Shown here piece by piece: positions 50,087-59,900 of a stretch of 64,000 nucleotides of DNA. The notes beneath the pieces are model-generated. The model worked only from the letters and a program-made list of their open reading frames with translations. It did not search any database and had not been told where the DNA came from. Source of the stretch: Paenibacillus rhizovicinus. GTDB lineage: Bacteria; Bacillota; Bacilli; Paenibacillales; Paenibacillaceae. The DNA is taken from the NCBI RefSeq assembly GCF_010365285.1, contig NZ_CP048286.1, positions 3,052,501-3,116,500 on the forward strand, in the 5' to 3' direction. Position numbers and translations under genes: made by a program. Position 1 is the first letter of the stretch. Each line of letters opens with the position of its first letter.

Positions 50087-51955
50087 TTACTGACCCAATC
50101 CGATTCGCTTTTTATTTTTGTTTCGCCGCGCTTCCTTGCGCAAGCGGGCTTCGATATCCTGCGGCGTCTCGCGCGTTCCCCAAGTGGATTTCCAGAACGT
50201 CACCCATGCAACGGGCATTTGCCAGAGCAATACCAGCTCGTAGAAGATACAGAAAACAAGGCCGAAAACCCACAGTCTGCTCTTGCGGAACATCAGATGG
50301 GCCAGACTCATAAGGAGTGCCATCATCAGAAGCCCCATCAGGAACGTACCCGGGAACACATGATGGACCAGCGGAACATAGCCAAGGTTGTAAAGCACGA
50401 TGACCGGAGCCGCGATCGGAACGACGAGGCCGATGTAGAAGAAGAGCGCCATGAACGGCTCTTTGCGCCAGATGAATCCGCCGGCACGCAGCGATTCGCG
50501 CAGCCAGGAACGCTTCCACCTCATCTGCTGCTTCAAGAACACCTTCGTGTCCGAAGGTACGATGGTCGAACAAATGGCCGAATCTTGATAGCCTGTCCGA
50601 TGCGTGCGCAGGATGAAGTTCGTCATGCTGCGATCATCGCCGAAGGTCGCGGGCTGCCCCAGGAACTTCTGGTTCAGCCAAGCATCTCTATGCTGCAAAA
50701 TCAGGTCCTTGCGGTAACAGGACAGCGGACCGGACAAGCAAGTCACGCTGTCGAAGTACGACTCTGCCGCCTTCATGATCCGGAACGCAATGTAATAGCG
50801 AACCGTCTGCAGCTTCGTAATCGTATTCGTGAATTTGTTCTCCACGTCCGTCCGTCCGGCAACCCCGCCCATGCGAGGATCTTGGAAAGGCTGGACCAAA
50901 TGCCGGATCGCGGTCGGCTCCAGGAAGCTGTCGGAATCGACGAAGACGACAAGATTATGCTTCGCCATCTCCACGCCTTTGACGAGCGCGACGCGCTTGC
51001 CGCCGTTCTCTTCCAAGACGTGAAACTTCACTCGTTCCTTGGTCGAATAGCGTTCCGCCTCTTTATGGATAAGTTCAATGACCTCTTGAATGCGCGCGGC
51101 CGAATTATCGAGCGATTTGTCATCGACGACGATGATTTCCAGCTTCTCGATCGGGTAGTCCTGATTGACGCAGCTGAGAATCGTCCGATGAATCCACTCT
51201 TGTTCGTTGAAGCACGGGATAATAATCGATACGCCCGGCGTGTAATGCCGGTTGATCGGCACCTCGCGATACAACGCGCCGAACAGATAGCGGGTCAACA
51301 AGAATGCTGCCGCCGTTAAACTGTACAGGTAAAGCAGCAAGTTATATTTGAAATAGAGAATGCTCTCCACGCGCAGAAGCATGATAAGCCCGACAGCCAG
51401 AAACAACGCTCCGCTAGCCGTGTAGACCGAATATCCCCAGCGTTTGCGCTGAAAATAACTGGTGAGCGGCTTCACGAATTCGAATGCCAGCATCAGCCGC
51501 TCTTGCCCGTCCGCCTCGCGGGTAAACGTTCGTACGAGCACCGCATCCAGCTTCACCGAAGATTCGAACCCTTCCGGCATCGTTCCCGGCGGAATCTGAA
51601 ACCGCATGTTCACGATCTGGCCCACGACGTATTGGCCTTTGTCCGGCTCTACGGCGACCAGGATGCCCGTCGAGGAAATATCCGCTGCCTTTCCCCGGGA
51701 GGCCGTCTTCTTCGTCTGCCGAGGACCCGTCATCGTCACTTCGAAATCGGCCATATAACGCAGACTGAGCAGCCGCAGCCGCTCCAGTTGAAGCGTATCG
51801 TTGCGTTCTTGCTCGCTCTGCGTTTCAGCCTTGCTCCCCCTGCGGTCGGTCTGCATCCGGATCTGCTCGGGATCCGGCACGTTCGAGAGGGTTCGGCGGT
51901 CACCCCGCGCAACAGACAGCACCTCGACAATTTCCTTCTTCTTCCGTTTCATCAC
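50087..51955 (-). CDS. GT2 polysaccharide synthase with N-terminal PilZ-like domain
   Basis: 622 residues. N-terminal ~60-160 is a PilZ-like domain with D-I-S-S-T-G at 92-97 (D-x-S-x-x-G); the arginine motif (R-x4-R near 61-66, rather than RxxxR) is slightly atypical. Two transmembrane segments (~178-225) follow, then the GT2 domain: V-D-D (277-279), D-S-D (340-342), G-D-D-R (439-442) and Q-Q-M-R-W (476-480), all needed for processive synthesis, then four or so C-terminal membrane segments. Processive beta-glycan synthases of this type make and export polymer through the same channel. PilZ suggests c-di-GMP control. In BcsA the PilZ domain is C-terminal, so this order differs. Confidence 0.88.
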   Translation of the reverse strand: MMKRKKKEIVEVLSVARGDRRTLSNVPDPEQIRMQTDRRGSKAETQSEQERNDTLQLERLRLLSLRYMADFEVTMTGPRQTKKTASRGKAADISSTGILVAVEPDKGQYVVGQIVNMRFQIPPGTMPEGFESSVKLDAVLVRTFTREADGQERLMLAFEFVKPLTSYFQRKRWGYSVYTASGALFLAVGLIMLLRVESILYFKYNLLLYLYSLTAAAFLLTRYLFGALYREVPINRHYTPGVSIIIPCFNEQEWIHRTILSCVNQDYPIEKLEIIVVDDKSLDNSAARIQEVIELIHKEAERYSTKERVKFHVLEENGGKRVALVKGVEMAKHNLVVFVDSDSFLEPTAIRHLVQPFQDPRMGGVAGRTDVENKFTNTITKLQTVRYYIAFRIMKAAESYFDSVTCLSGPLSCYRKDLILQHRDAWLNQKFLGQPATFGDDRSMTNFILRTHRTGYQDSAICSTIVPSDTKVFLKQQMRWKRSWLRESLRAGGFIWRKEPFMALFFYIGLVVPIAAPVIVLYNLGYVPLVHHVFPGTFLMGLLMMALLMSLAHLMFRKSRLWVFGLVFCIFYELVLLWQMPVAWVTFWKSTWGTRETPQDIEARLRKEARRNKNKKRIGLGQ

Positions 51956-52017
51956 GATGACTCTTCTCCCATCCTCCCCGTACCTTAAACCGACGGTTCG
52001 TTATCTCGGCCGTTCCT

Positions 52018-53364
52018 TTAGAGACTCCAATAACCGAACCCGCTGCGCTCGAATTCTCTTCTGTCGTAAATCCCTTTAATGTCGATCATGATTTTCTCGG
52101 CATTCTTGTTATAGAGAGGTTCGAAATCCGTCACGCCCATTTGTTTGAAAGGCGTATGCGGCACAGCGACGACAATCGCATTCAAATCGTTGAATTCCGA
52201 AATGTCCGATAATTCGATCCCGTACTCGTGATAAGCCTCTTGCTTGTCCGCGAATGGATCTGTAACGATCGGCACGATGCCGTATTCCATGAGCTCCTTA
52301 ATGATATCCGTTACCTTGGTGTTTCGAATGTCGGAGCTGTCTTCTTTATAAGTCAGTCCGAGGAAGCCGATCCGCGCATTCGGAATGCTCTGCTTCTGTT
52401 TCACGAGCAGCTTGATGATTTGCTGGGCAACATACTTGCCCATGCCGTCATTAACATGCCTCCCAGCTAAAATGATTTTCGAGTGGTAACCCTTATCTTC
52501 GGCCTTGTACGTCAGGTAGTAGGGATCAATGCCGATGCAGTGGCCGCCTACCAAGCCAGGCGTGAAAGGGAGAAAATTCCATTTGGTTCCCGCAGCCTGC
52601 AGGACGGACGACGTATTGATCCCCATCACGTTGAACAACATGGATAACTCGTTCATGAACGCGATATTAATATCCCGCTGCGCGTTCTCGATCACCTTGG
52701 CGGCCTCAGCCACTTTGATGCTCTCCGCGCGATAGACGCCGGCCTCGATCACGAGCTCGTAGATGCGGGCAATGATATCCAACGACTCCTCATCCATGCC
52801 CGAGACGATCTTGACGATATTCTCCAGCCGATGCACCTTGTCGCCGGGATTGATGCGCTCCGGCGAATAGCCTACTTTGAAGTCGACGCCGCATTTCAGG
52901 CCTGATTCCGCTTCCAGAATCGGCACGCAAACTTCCTCCGTTACGCCCGGATATACGGTCGACTCGTAAACGACGATCGCGCCCTGCTTCAGCCTGCGTC
53001 CAACGAGCCGGCTCGCTTCCTGCACATAAGCCAGATTCGGCACGTTCCCGCTCGTGACGGGCGTTGGCACCGCGACGATGAAGAAGGGAACCCCGTCCAG
53101 CCTGGCAGCGTCCGACGTGAATTCCACGCCGCTGTCGCGAATCGCTTCCCCGCCGATATCGCCGGTCGCGTCGATTCCTGCCCGATAATCGCCGATCTTC
53201 TTCTCGTTGACGTCGAAACCGACAACGTTGGCTTTCGCCGAGAAGGCGACGGCGATCGGCAGTCCGACATAACCGAGCCCAATCACGGCAATGGACTCCT
53301 CGCGGTCCACGATGCGATCGTAGAGCGACCTTGCCTCAACGTGCATGTCCATATTCATATTCAT
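52018..53364 (-). CDS. nucleotide-sugar dehydrogenase (UDP-HexNAc 6-dehydrogenase type)
   Basis: 448 residues. N-terminal NAD site A-V-I-G-L-G-Y-V-G-L-P (~26-36), G-Y-S-P-E-R-I-N-P-G, and catalytic cysteine C276 in G-G-H-C-I-G-I-D-P-Y-Y. The pattern fits WbpA/TviB/WecC-type dehydrogenases, which oxidise UDP-GlcNAc or UDP-GalNAc to the uronic acid. Precursor supply for the GT2 synthase is the clear contextual role, so the polymer should contain (N-acetyl)hexosaminuronic acid. ATG behind GGGGGAGCTGGATAG. Confidence 0.88.
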   Translation of the reverse strand: MNMNMDMHVEARSLYDRIVDREESIAVIGLGYVGLPIAVAFSAKANVVGFDVNEKKIGDYRAGIDATGDIGGEAIRDSGVEFTSDAARLDGVPFFIVAVPTPVTSGNVPNLAYVQEASRLVGRRLKQGAIVVYESTVYPGVTEEVCVPILEAESGLKCGVDFKVGYSPERINPGDKVHRLENIVKIVSGMDEESLDIIARIYELVIEAGVYRAESIKVAEAAKVIENAQRDINIAFMNELSMLFNVMGINTSSVLQAAGTKWNFLPFTPGLVGGHCIGIDPYYLTYKAEDKGYHSKIILAGRHVNDGMGKYVAQQIIKLLVKQKQSIPNARIGFLGLTYKEDSSDIRNTKVTDIIKELMEYGIVPIVTDPFADKQEAYHEYGIELSDISEFNDLNAIVVAVPHTPFKQMGVTDFEPLYNKNAEKIMIDIKGIYDRREFERSGFGYWSL

Positions 53365-53415
53365 CTATCCAGCTCCCCCGAGTCAGCGTTTAAATCAATC
53401 AGCTTATGAGGCTTC

Positions 53416-54858
53416 CTATTGGCCTATATTGAGTCCCATCAGCTCCGACATCCGCACAAACGTATAACCTTCTCCGCGCAGTGTATTAATAATTGAAGGG
53501 AGGGCTTGAATGGTTTGGATATCATCCAAGAGATGCAGGAGCACGACACTGCCGTTTCCGGTCTCATCTTTAATCGTCTGCACAATTTGCGCACTCGTCC
53601 GTGATTTATTGAAATCAGTGGGGTCAACGTCAAAATTTGCGATATTACGATATCCTGTCGCGCCTACGACTTTCAGTGTTGATACACTTACCACTCCGGT
53701 TGGCGGCCTGAATATCATAGTCGGCTGCTGTTGAATCGCTTCCGTAATGATCCGGTGCGCCTTAACGATTTCTTGCTGAAGCTGCTCCGGTGTAATAGAT
53801 GTAATAACGGGATGCGAATATGTATGATTGCCTACATCATGCCCGCCCTCTATAATCGCCCGAGCCAGGTTCGGATTCTTCTCCACACCATCAGCACGAA
53901 GGAAGAAGGAAGCTTTGACCTTATACGCAGCCAACAGATCCAATATCTTCGTAATCGTATAATCCGTGCCCCAATCATCAAAGGACAGCACGACTTCTTT
54001 CTTCAAGTCGCCCTCCTTCTTATACATTACGTTGTAAGTCGCATTTGCATCGTTCATATTGATCTTCGCTGCGTCATAGCCTGGAATTTGCTCCAACGGC
54101 TTGCGCTCGCCCCCGTCTTGCATGAGCTTATCCAGCCTGATAAGCTGGTACCCGACGTTTTTCGCACCTTCCGCAATGAGCTTCACGGACTCTTCAATGG
54201 TCCTGTTTTCTTGCGTATCCAGCGCAATAATACCGCCGCGGTTAATATATTTACGGATGTAATTCCGTTTCTCAAGCTCAGTTTCATTCTGCCAGTTATA
54301 GAGGAACAGACTGTCTCCGACGACGGCCTGCATGTCCAGCTGAGCGGCCGCTAAACGAACGTCATCCGTATAGCCTCCTGACACCGTTCGCACATAGTTC
54401 GGTGAAACCCCTGTCTTTTTTCGTATAACGTCATTGCTCAGATCTATCTCTTTATTCACCTGTTCATAAGACATCTTACTCATGTCGAGACGGTTTAACG
54501 TGTTATTCTCGATTTCATGTCCTCTAGCCAAAATCTCCTTGGCAATGTCCGGTTCTTCCGCAACCCGCATGCCGGGCAGGAAGAACGTAGCCTTGATTCC
54601 ATACGTATCGAGCTGGTCAAGCAGCCGCTCCATCGTTCCTTTATCGGCCATCCCATTGAAGGTTAATGCCAGCTCTCTCTTTGTTGTGTACACCATTGAT
54701 ACGGCTTTGCTCTCTGGGCCGGCGTATTTCACGATATCCGATTGGGTGTTTGGCATGCTGAGCGCGGTTTTATCGGCGCTTTGCCCCCCAAAAACACTGC
54801 AACCTGTAAATAACGCAGCAGATAGAAGAAGCAACGAAATGATTAGTAAGCGGTTCAA
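53416..54858 (-). CDS. lipoprotein with two tandem NodB-type deacetylase domains
   Basis: 480 residues. Lipobox L-F-T-G-C near residue 20. The first NodB-like domain has T-F-N-G-M (~66-70) in place of TFDDG and N-N-T-L-N in place of the HxxxH motif, so it is catalytically dead. The second is intact, with S-F-D-D-W-G (~292-297), H-T-Y-S-H (~345-349) and R-P-P-T-G. First gene of the exopolysaccharide operon. It probably deacetylates the secreted HexNAc-containing polymer at the membrane surface. The start is TTG at 54858, with AAAGGAG seven bases upstream. Confidence 0.85.
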   Translation of the reverse strand: MNRLLIISLLLLSAALFTGCSVFGGQSADKTALSMPNTQSDIVKYAGPESKAVSMVYTTKRELALTFNGMADKGTMERLLDQLDTYGIKATFFLPGMRVAEEPDIAKEILARGHEIENNTLNRLDMSKMSYEQVNKEIDLSNDVIRKKTGVSPNYVRTVSGGYTDDVRLAAAQLDMQAVVGDSLFLYNWQNETELEKRNYIRKYINRGGIIALDTQENRTIEESVKLIAEGAKNVGYQLIRLDKLMQDGGERKPLEQIPGYDAAKINMNDANATYNVMYKKEGDLKKEVVLSFDDWGTDYTITKILDLLAAYKVKASFFLRADGVEKNPNLARAIIEGGHDVGNHTYSHPVITSITPEQLQQEIVKAHRIITEAIQQQPTMIFRPPTGVVSVSTLKVVGATGYRNIANFDVDPTDFNKSRTSAQIVQTIKDETGNGSVVLLHLLDDIQTIQALPSIINTLRGEGYTFVRMSELMGLNIGQ

Positions 54859-54959
54859 TGAAATTCTCCTTTTCCTCCACAAAATTCGACAAATCCAATC
54901 GTTTTTGCTAATTTATTCATATTTTAATAGTAATAAAGAACTAGTTTCATTTTGACTCT

Positions 54960-54989
54960 ATTATAATGAACACTATTGACTTTGTACAA
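54960..54989 (-). promoter_or_regulatory. sigma-A-type promoter of the exopolysaccharide operon
   Basis: On the minus strand TTGTAC (54984-54989) and a perfect TATAAT (54960-54965) separated by 18 bases, ~100 bases before the first gene. The leader is AT-rich and shows no riboswitch I can recognise. Confidence 0.65.
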
Positions 54990-55093
54990 TACTTTTTACT
55001 TTTTTTACTAGTTTTACACAATCCATTCTGACGGTGCACAGGAGACAAATCTTCATATTGATTCTGTAAATCCGGACGATAATTCGAACGAGC

Positions 55094-55136
55094 ACAAAAA
55101 AAGACACCCGCCGCTTTATACAAGTTGCTGTGTCTT
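55094..55136 (-). terminator. terminator after the HAD hydrolase gene
   Basis: On the minus strand AGACAC pairs with GTGTCT, followed by a T run of seven; the inner stem is weak. Confidence 0.6.
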
Positions 55137-55163
55137 CTCCTATTCTATATACCCGTTATTACG

Positions 55164-55898
55164 CTAGCCAATCAAGAGCTTCGCAAGCTCTGCGTAACTG
55201 GAAACTTCATGCGCCGGCTCGTGGCCGGTTTCGCGTTCCGCGCCGCGATGGTTGAACCAAATGACGCGCCAGCCGGCTTCGGCCGCGCCGACAACATCGT
55301 TGCGCCACGAATCGCCGACGTAGACGCTGTTTGCCGGCGTTGTCCCCGTCAGCTCGTTCGCATGCCGGAAAACCCGCGGATCCGGCTTGTCCCACCCGAG
55401 CGCTCCCGAAATCAACTGCCGCTCCCGGGGGATGAGATCGTCCAGCCGCATCGCTTCGATCTTGCGCTGCTGATGCGCCGGCGCGCCGTTCGTGATGAGG
55501 CCGACGATCCAGCCTTCGCTTGCGAGCTTCGCGATCAATTCCCTTGCACCTTCGAACATCGTAATATCGTACTGGCAGCCGATATAGGCCGCCTGCATCG
55601 CTTCCGCCTGCGCTTCGGTGAGCGCGATGCCGAATTCCGCCAGCGTCAGCCGGAATCGGCGCAGCCGCATATTTTCCGTCGCGGCGCCTGCCTCCATGGC
55701 CCCCGCGCCGCCCAGCTCAAGCGACAGCATGTCGCTGTGATAGCGCAAGCGATGATAGGCGGCCGCGAATGGGAAGTCTTCCAGCGAATGAAGGGGTCCC
55801 GCCACCTGCTCTACGGCCTTGCGGAAAGGAATCAGATGATCGTACAGCGTGTCGTCCACGTCAAAAAAGATCGCCTTGGGCGTATCTGCTTGTTCCAT
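55164..55898 (-). CDS. HAD-superfamily hydrolase (YjjG/phosphoglycolate phosphatase-like)
   Basis: 244 residues. Motif 1 F-F-D-V-D-D-T-L-Y with the nucleophilic Asp near residue 13, motif 2 L-I-T-N-G-A, motif 3 Lys in W-D-K-P-D-P, and motif 4 V-G-D-S-W-R-N-D. The cap is helical and inserted after motif 1. Probably a phosphatase of nucleotides or sugar phosphates. ATG at 55898 is chosen because GCAGGAGAACC lies just upstream; longer in-frame extensions to 56045 cross non-conserved sequence. Confidence 0.88.
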   Translation of the reverse strand: MEQADTPKAIFFDVDDTLYDHLIPFRKAVEQVAGPLHSLEDFPFAAAYHRLRYHSDMLSLELGGAGAMEAGAATENMRLRRFRLTLAEFGIALTEAQAEAMQAAYIGCQYDITMFEGARELIAKLASEGWIVGLITNGAPAHQQRKIEAMRLDDLIPRERQLISGALGWDKPDPRVFRHANELTGTTPANSVYVGDSWRNDVVGAAEAGWRVIWFNHRGAERETGHEPAHEVSSYAELAKLLIG

Positions 55899-56027
55899 TG
55901 TGTCGGTTCTCCTGCGCATTCGTTCGTTATCGTCGTGCATGATGGATCTACTTGATCCACTATACGCCATCGCGGCGGCTTCAACAACGTTCGACCGCCC
56001 GGGCCCCGCATGCCGATGCCGAAAATA

Positions 56028-56062
56028 AAAGGAGGCCGCCAGCATATACCGGTGACCTCCCT
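56028..56062 (-). terminator. terminator after the sugar isomerase gene
   Basis: On the minus strand GGAGG-TCACCGG pairs with CTGG-CGG-CCTCC, followed by TTTTATTTT. Confidence 0.65.
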
Positions 56063-56069
56063 CAACTTG

Positions 56070-56915
56070 CTAACGCGCCTCCGCCGCCAGCTTCTCCTCG
56101 ATCCGTTTGATATGCGCGATCGCCTGCTCCGTGTACGCATCGAAGAACGCTTGTCCGCCGCCGCGCTTCATGACGCCGAACGGATCCGCAGCCGCGGGCA
56201 GCAGCTCGAAAGTCAGGTAGCCTTTGTAACCGATGTCCCGTAAAGTGCGAATGATCGGTTCAAAGTCCGTATGCCCCTCGCCGGGGGCAGCCCGGTTGCT
56301 GTCCGCCAAATGGATATGGAGAAGCGCGTCTCCGTTCTCCCGGATCGCCTCCGCAATGTCGGTTTCGTCGATGTTCATATGAAACGTATCGCCCATGATG
56401 CCGACGTTCGGCAAGCCGACCTCCCGGCGCATTGCCTCGGCCTGGTCCAGCCGGTTCAGCATGTACGACTCGAACCGGTTCCACGCCTCGATGCACAGAT
56501 TAACGCCGAGCGAAGCCGCATATTCGCCGGCGGAACGAATGCCTTCCACGGCCCAGTTCCACTCGTCCTCGCGGCTGCCGAGTTCCCGGATCCGCATATT
56601 CGCGACAGGCGCCGCGATGATCGTCGGCGCGCCGATCTCGGCCGCCATCTCGGCGACTTCCCTCACGTACGCCACGGCTCGCGCCCGTACGCCCGCATCG
56701 GGATGGCCCAAGTCCCGCTCCGCGTTGAAGATCGAGCAGATCGACGAAACCTCCAGCCCGTAATCCGCGGTCAATGCCCTGACCTGGCCGAAATCGTATT
56801 CGCCCGGCTCGCCGACGAGCTCGACCGCGTCGTAGCCGAAGCGCGCGAGCCGCTCTACGCTTGCCTGCAGCGCCTCTCCGTAATAAACGAGCGCATTATA
56901 GCTGTATTTGAACAT
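56070..56915 (-). CDS. sugar phosphate isomerase/epimerase (xylose isomerase-like TIM barrel)
   Basis: 281 residues. Metal-binding acidic and His residues are visible: I-E-A-W-N-R near 142, M-G-D-T-F-H-M-N near 175, and H-I-H-L-A-D-S-N-R near 204, then T-F-E-L near 235. The order and length match D-tagatose 3-epimerase/hydroxypyruvate isomerase-like proteins. The start at 56915 (M-F-K-Y-S-Y-N) is preferred over the ATG four codons earlier, which abuts the AGAGAGG site. The next gene upstream (56960) is on the same strand, so cotranscription is possible. Confidence 0.85.
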   Translation of the reverse strand: MFKYSYNALVYYGEALQASVERLARFGYDAVELVGEPGEYDFGQVRALTADYGLEVSSICSIFNAERDLGHPDAGVRARAVAYVREVAEMAAEIGAPTIIAAPVANMRIRELGSREDEWNWAVEGIRSAGEYAASLGVNLCIEAWNRFESYMLNRLDQAEAMRREVGLPNVGIMGDTFHMNIDETDIAEAIRENGDALLHIHLADSNRAAPGEGHTDFEPIIRTLRDIGYKGYLTFELLPAAADPFGVMKRGGGQAFFDAYTEQAIAHIKRIEEKLAAEAR

Positions 56916-56959
56916 GCTGCTGATCATCCTCTCTTATAACGTACTCGCCCCGGCTGATC

Positions 56960-59900
56960 TTACCCGATCATGCCTTTCAACCGGTCTCCCATCACTTGCA
57001 GCATGCTGCGCAGCACGTCCATGTTCTGGAAGCACAGCGAGAAGACCTGGTCCCTGTGCAGCTGGAGCAGCACGGTCGGCTCCGTCGCCGTGCAATCCGC
57101 CGAGCGAGGTCCGCTGTCGATGATCGCCATCTCGCCGAAGCAGTCGCCTTCGCTTAAATGGGCAATCGTCTCGCCGCCGCGGTGAACGTGGACGGTGCCT
57201 TCGATAATACCGTACAGCATGTCGCCGTAATCGCCGACCCGGCAGATAGCTTCGCCCGGGACATACTCCACTTCGTCGACCATTTGCGCCAAACGCACGA
57301 TATCGGCTTGGGTCAAATGCGCGAACAGGTCGATCTTCTGCAAAATGAGCACGCGCCGCAGCAGCGAATCCGCCCCATCCGCCCCTTCGCCGCCTTCAAG
57401 CGCCGAAGCCGCGGCAGCCTCTTGTGCGGCTGCCGCAATCTCTAGCGCCGCAGCCGACGCGTCTGCTTGCGCCGCAGCCAGAGCGCCCGACGGCGTTCCC
57501 GGTCTTCCGGCGGCTGCCTTCTGCTGCCCGGCCAGCGCCGTGCGCAGCCTGCGCGAGAGCAGCTTCATCATCTCGATCGCGATCGCCGAGCGGTCGAACA
57601 TGACCTCGTAGAAATCGGCGGCGTCCAGCCGCCATAACGCGCTGTCCGTCTCCGCGACCGCATCCGCCGAGCGCACGCGGCGAATGAGCACGCCGGATTG
57701 TCCGAGCGATTCGCCGACGCCCCGTTCCGCGACCTTCTCGCCGCGCCGATAGACGCCGACCCGCCCGCTGCGGATCAGATAGAGCGAATTGCCGGCATCT
57801 TCCGCTCGGAACAGCGTTTCGCCGCGCGCCTTGTCGACCGTCGACAGCTTCACCGCCAAAGCCGACAGCTCCCGGCTGGTCAACCCTTGGAAGAGCGAGA
57901 AGCCGCGCAGCATCCGAATGCGCGCCATATGATCCTTCAGCGCGTCCGATGCGTTCGGATTCACCGCATACGCGATCACTTGACGCAGCCACGGGTCGTC
58001 CTGCCCCGACAGCCAGGCCAACTGTTCCGACAGCTGTTCCTGCGTGCGTACGGCGATCGTTGCCGTACCGGGCGACGACATAATTCGCGCCAGCTCCATC
58101 CGAATCGTGCCATGCGTCAGCTGGTCGATAACCTCCATCGCGTTCGCCTGCTGGCGCGCATCGCCTTCCGTCCAATTCGCATAGACGGCTTGCATCGTCG
58201 CCGGTTCATAGACGAGCGCGAGCAATTGGAAAATACGCCAAACCGCGCGTTCCTGCACCTGTTCGGCTACATCCGCCGCATCGAGGTAGGCTTCTATCGC
58301 GCCGAGTCCCTTCATGTGCTCCGACAGCTGCCAATACAGTTCGATCTCGGCGGCCGCGAGACGTTCGATGACAGCCGCCTGCTTCTCGGTCGCAGGTCCG
58401 CTGCCGCGCCGCATGCGAACGAGCGCCTCCAGCATCCTGTTCCGCAGCTCGAAGCCCGAGAGCGGATAGCGCGTCAGCAGCATGTCGAAGGCAGCCGGCG
58501 TCGCGAGACGTTCGAACACCTTCGGCAAATGCATCGTCGGATGATCCCCGCCGAAATACGGCTCCAGCAGCGGCACGATCACTTTCTCGTCGAAAGCGGC
58601 CAGCGCGTCGATCGCGTCCTTGCGCGTGTCGCCATGCTGCAGCTGCGATACGAGATACGGCACAAGCTCGGGAACTTGGAGCGCGCCGGCCGACCGCAGC
58701 GCCAGACGCTTAACCTGCGGCGAAACGTCCTGCAGCAGCGGAATGAGCGGCTTGTAGAATTCCTTGATGCCGATGCGGCCGAACAATGCCGCCACCGCGC
58801 TTCGTTCCTCCTCGTCCGTGCTCTCGAGCAGCGGCTTCAGGGCGCCGACCGCGCGGAACATGCCTTCTATGCCGTAGTATTTGATCAGCCCCGCAATGGC
58901 GCCGGACTTCAGTTCCAGATCCGTTTCGTCCAGGTAGCCGGTGATTTCATCCAAATACTCTTCCCGCGCATACGCCGTCAGCGCCAGCAGCGCCTGCGAT
59001 CTCGTCTCGCCATGGGAGGCGCGCACGAGCGCGGACAGCTCCGGCTCCATGCCTTCCGGCTTGGCGCGTTCTACATGCTGCAGCGTCTTCACGACCACTT
59101 CGCGCGCGTGATGCCGGAGCAGGCGCGGCAGATGCGGCGACAGGTCGAAGCCTTCCAGGCCGCGGAGAATCCGCAGCGCGTAGAGCACTTGCTGCTTGTC
59201 CGGACTTTGCAGGGCAGCCTCCAGCAAACCGCGGCTCGCGGGGTCCATGAAGTCAAGCTCGGACCCGTCCAGCTTCGCGCCGTCCGTCCGCAGCGTGGAC
59301 AGCAGCGTCGTCAGATACGCGCCTTTGACCTTGATCGCCGCGGCAATGCAGACGACGAGCAGCGCCAGAATGATGAAACTGAACTGCCGCGCCGAGAGGA
59401 GCGGAGACAACGCGATCAGGCTGATCGCAGCCAGCCCCTTGGCCCCGTTGCGAACGATGCCGTCGAGGAAGCTTTTCGCCCGGTTGCGCCATTTCGGCGG
59501 AATCGGGAACATGATGAGCTGATTCACGGACGAATTGATCGTGTCGCCGACGACCTTGTCGCTGCCCTTCACGATGACGGCGGTGGCCAGCATCGGCAGG
59601 AGCAGCACGCCAAGGCCCCCCGCGAACAGCACGATGGGGAAAACCAGAATGGCCGTCATGACTCCGAAGCGGGTCAGCAGCCTCCCTGCGACGAACACCT
59701 GCACGAACAGGGCAAGCAAGCCGGCCCAGCCGTAGAAGCTGCCCATGAACCCGGCGAGCGCATCGTTTTGCAATTCGCCCCGAAGAATGACCTTGAATTG
59801 ATAATCGATGAACGTCAGCGCCAGAATGAGCGCAGCCGACATGATGGCCACGTATTTCAGATGCGGCACGGAAGCGAAGAGACCTTCCTTCCGCGCCTCC

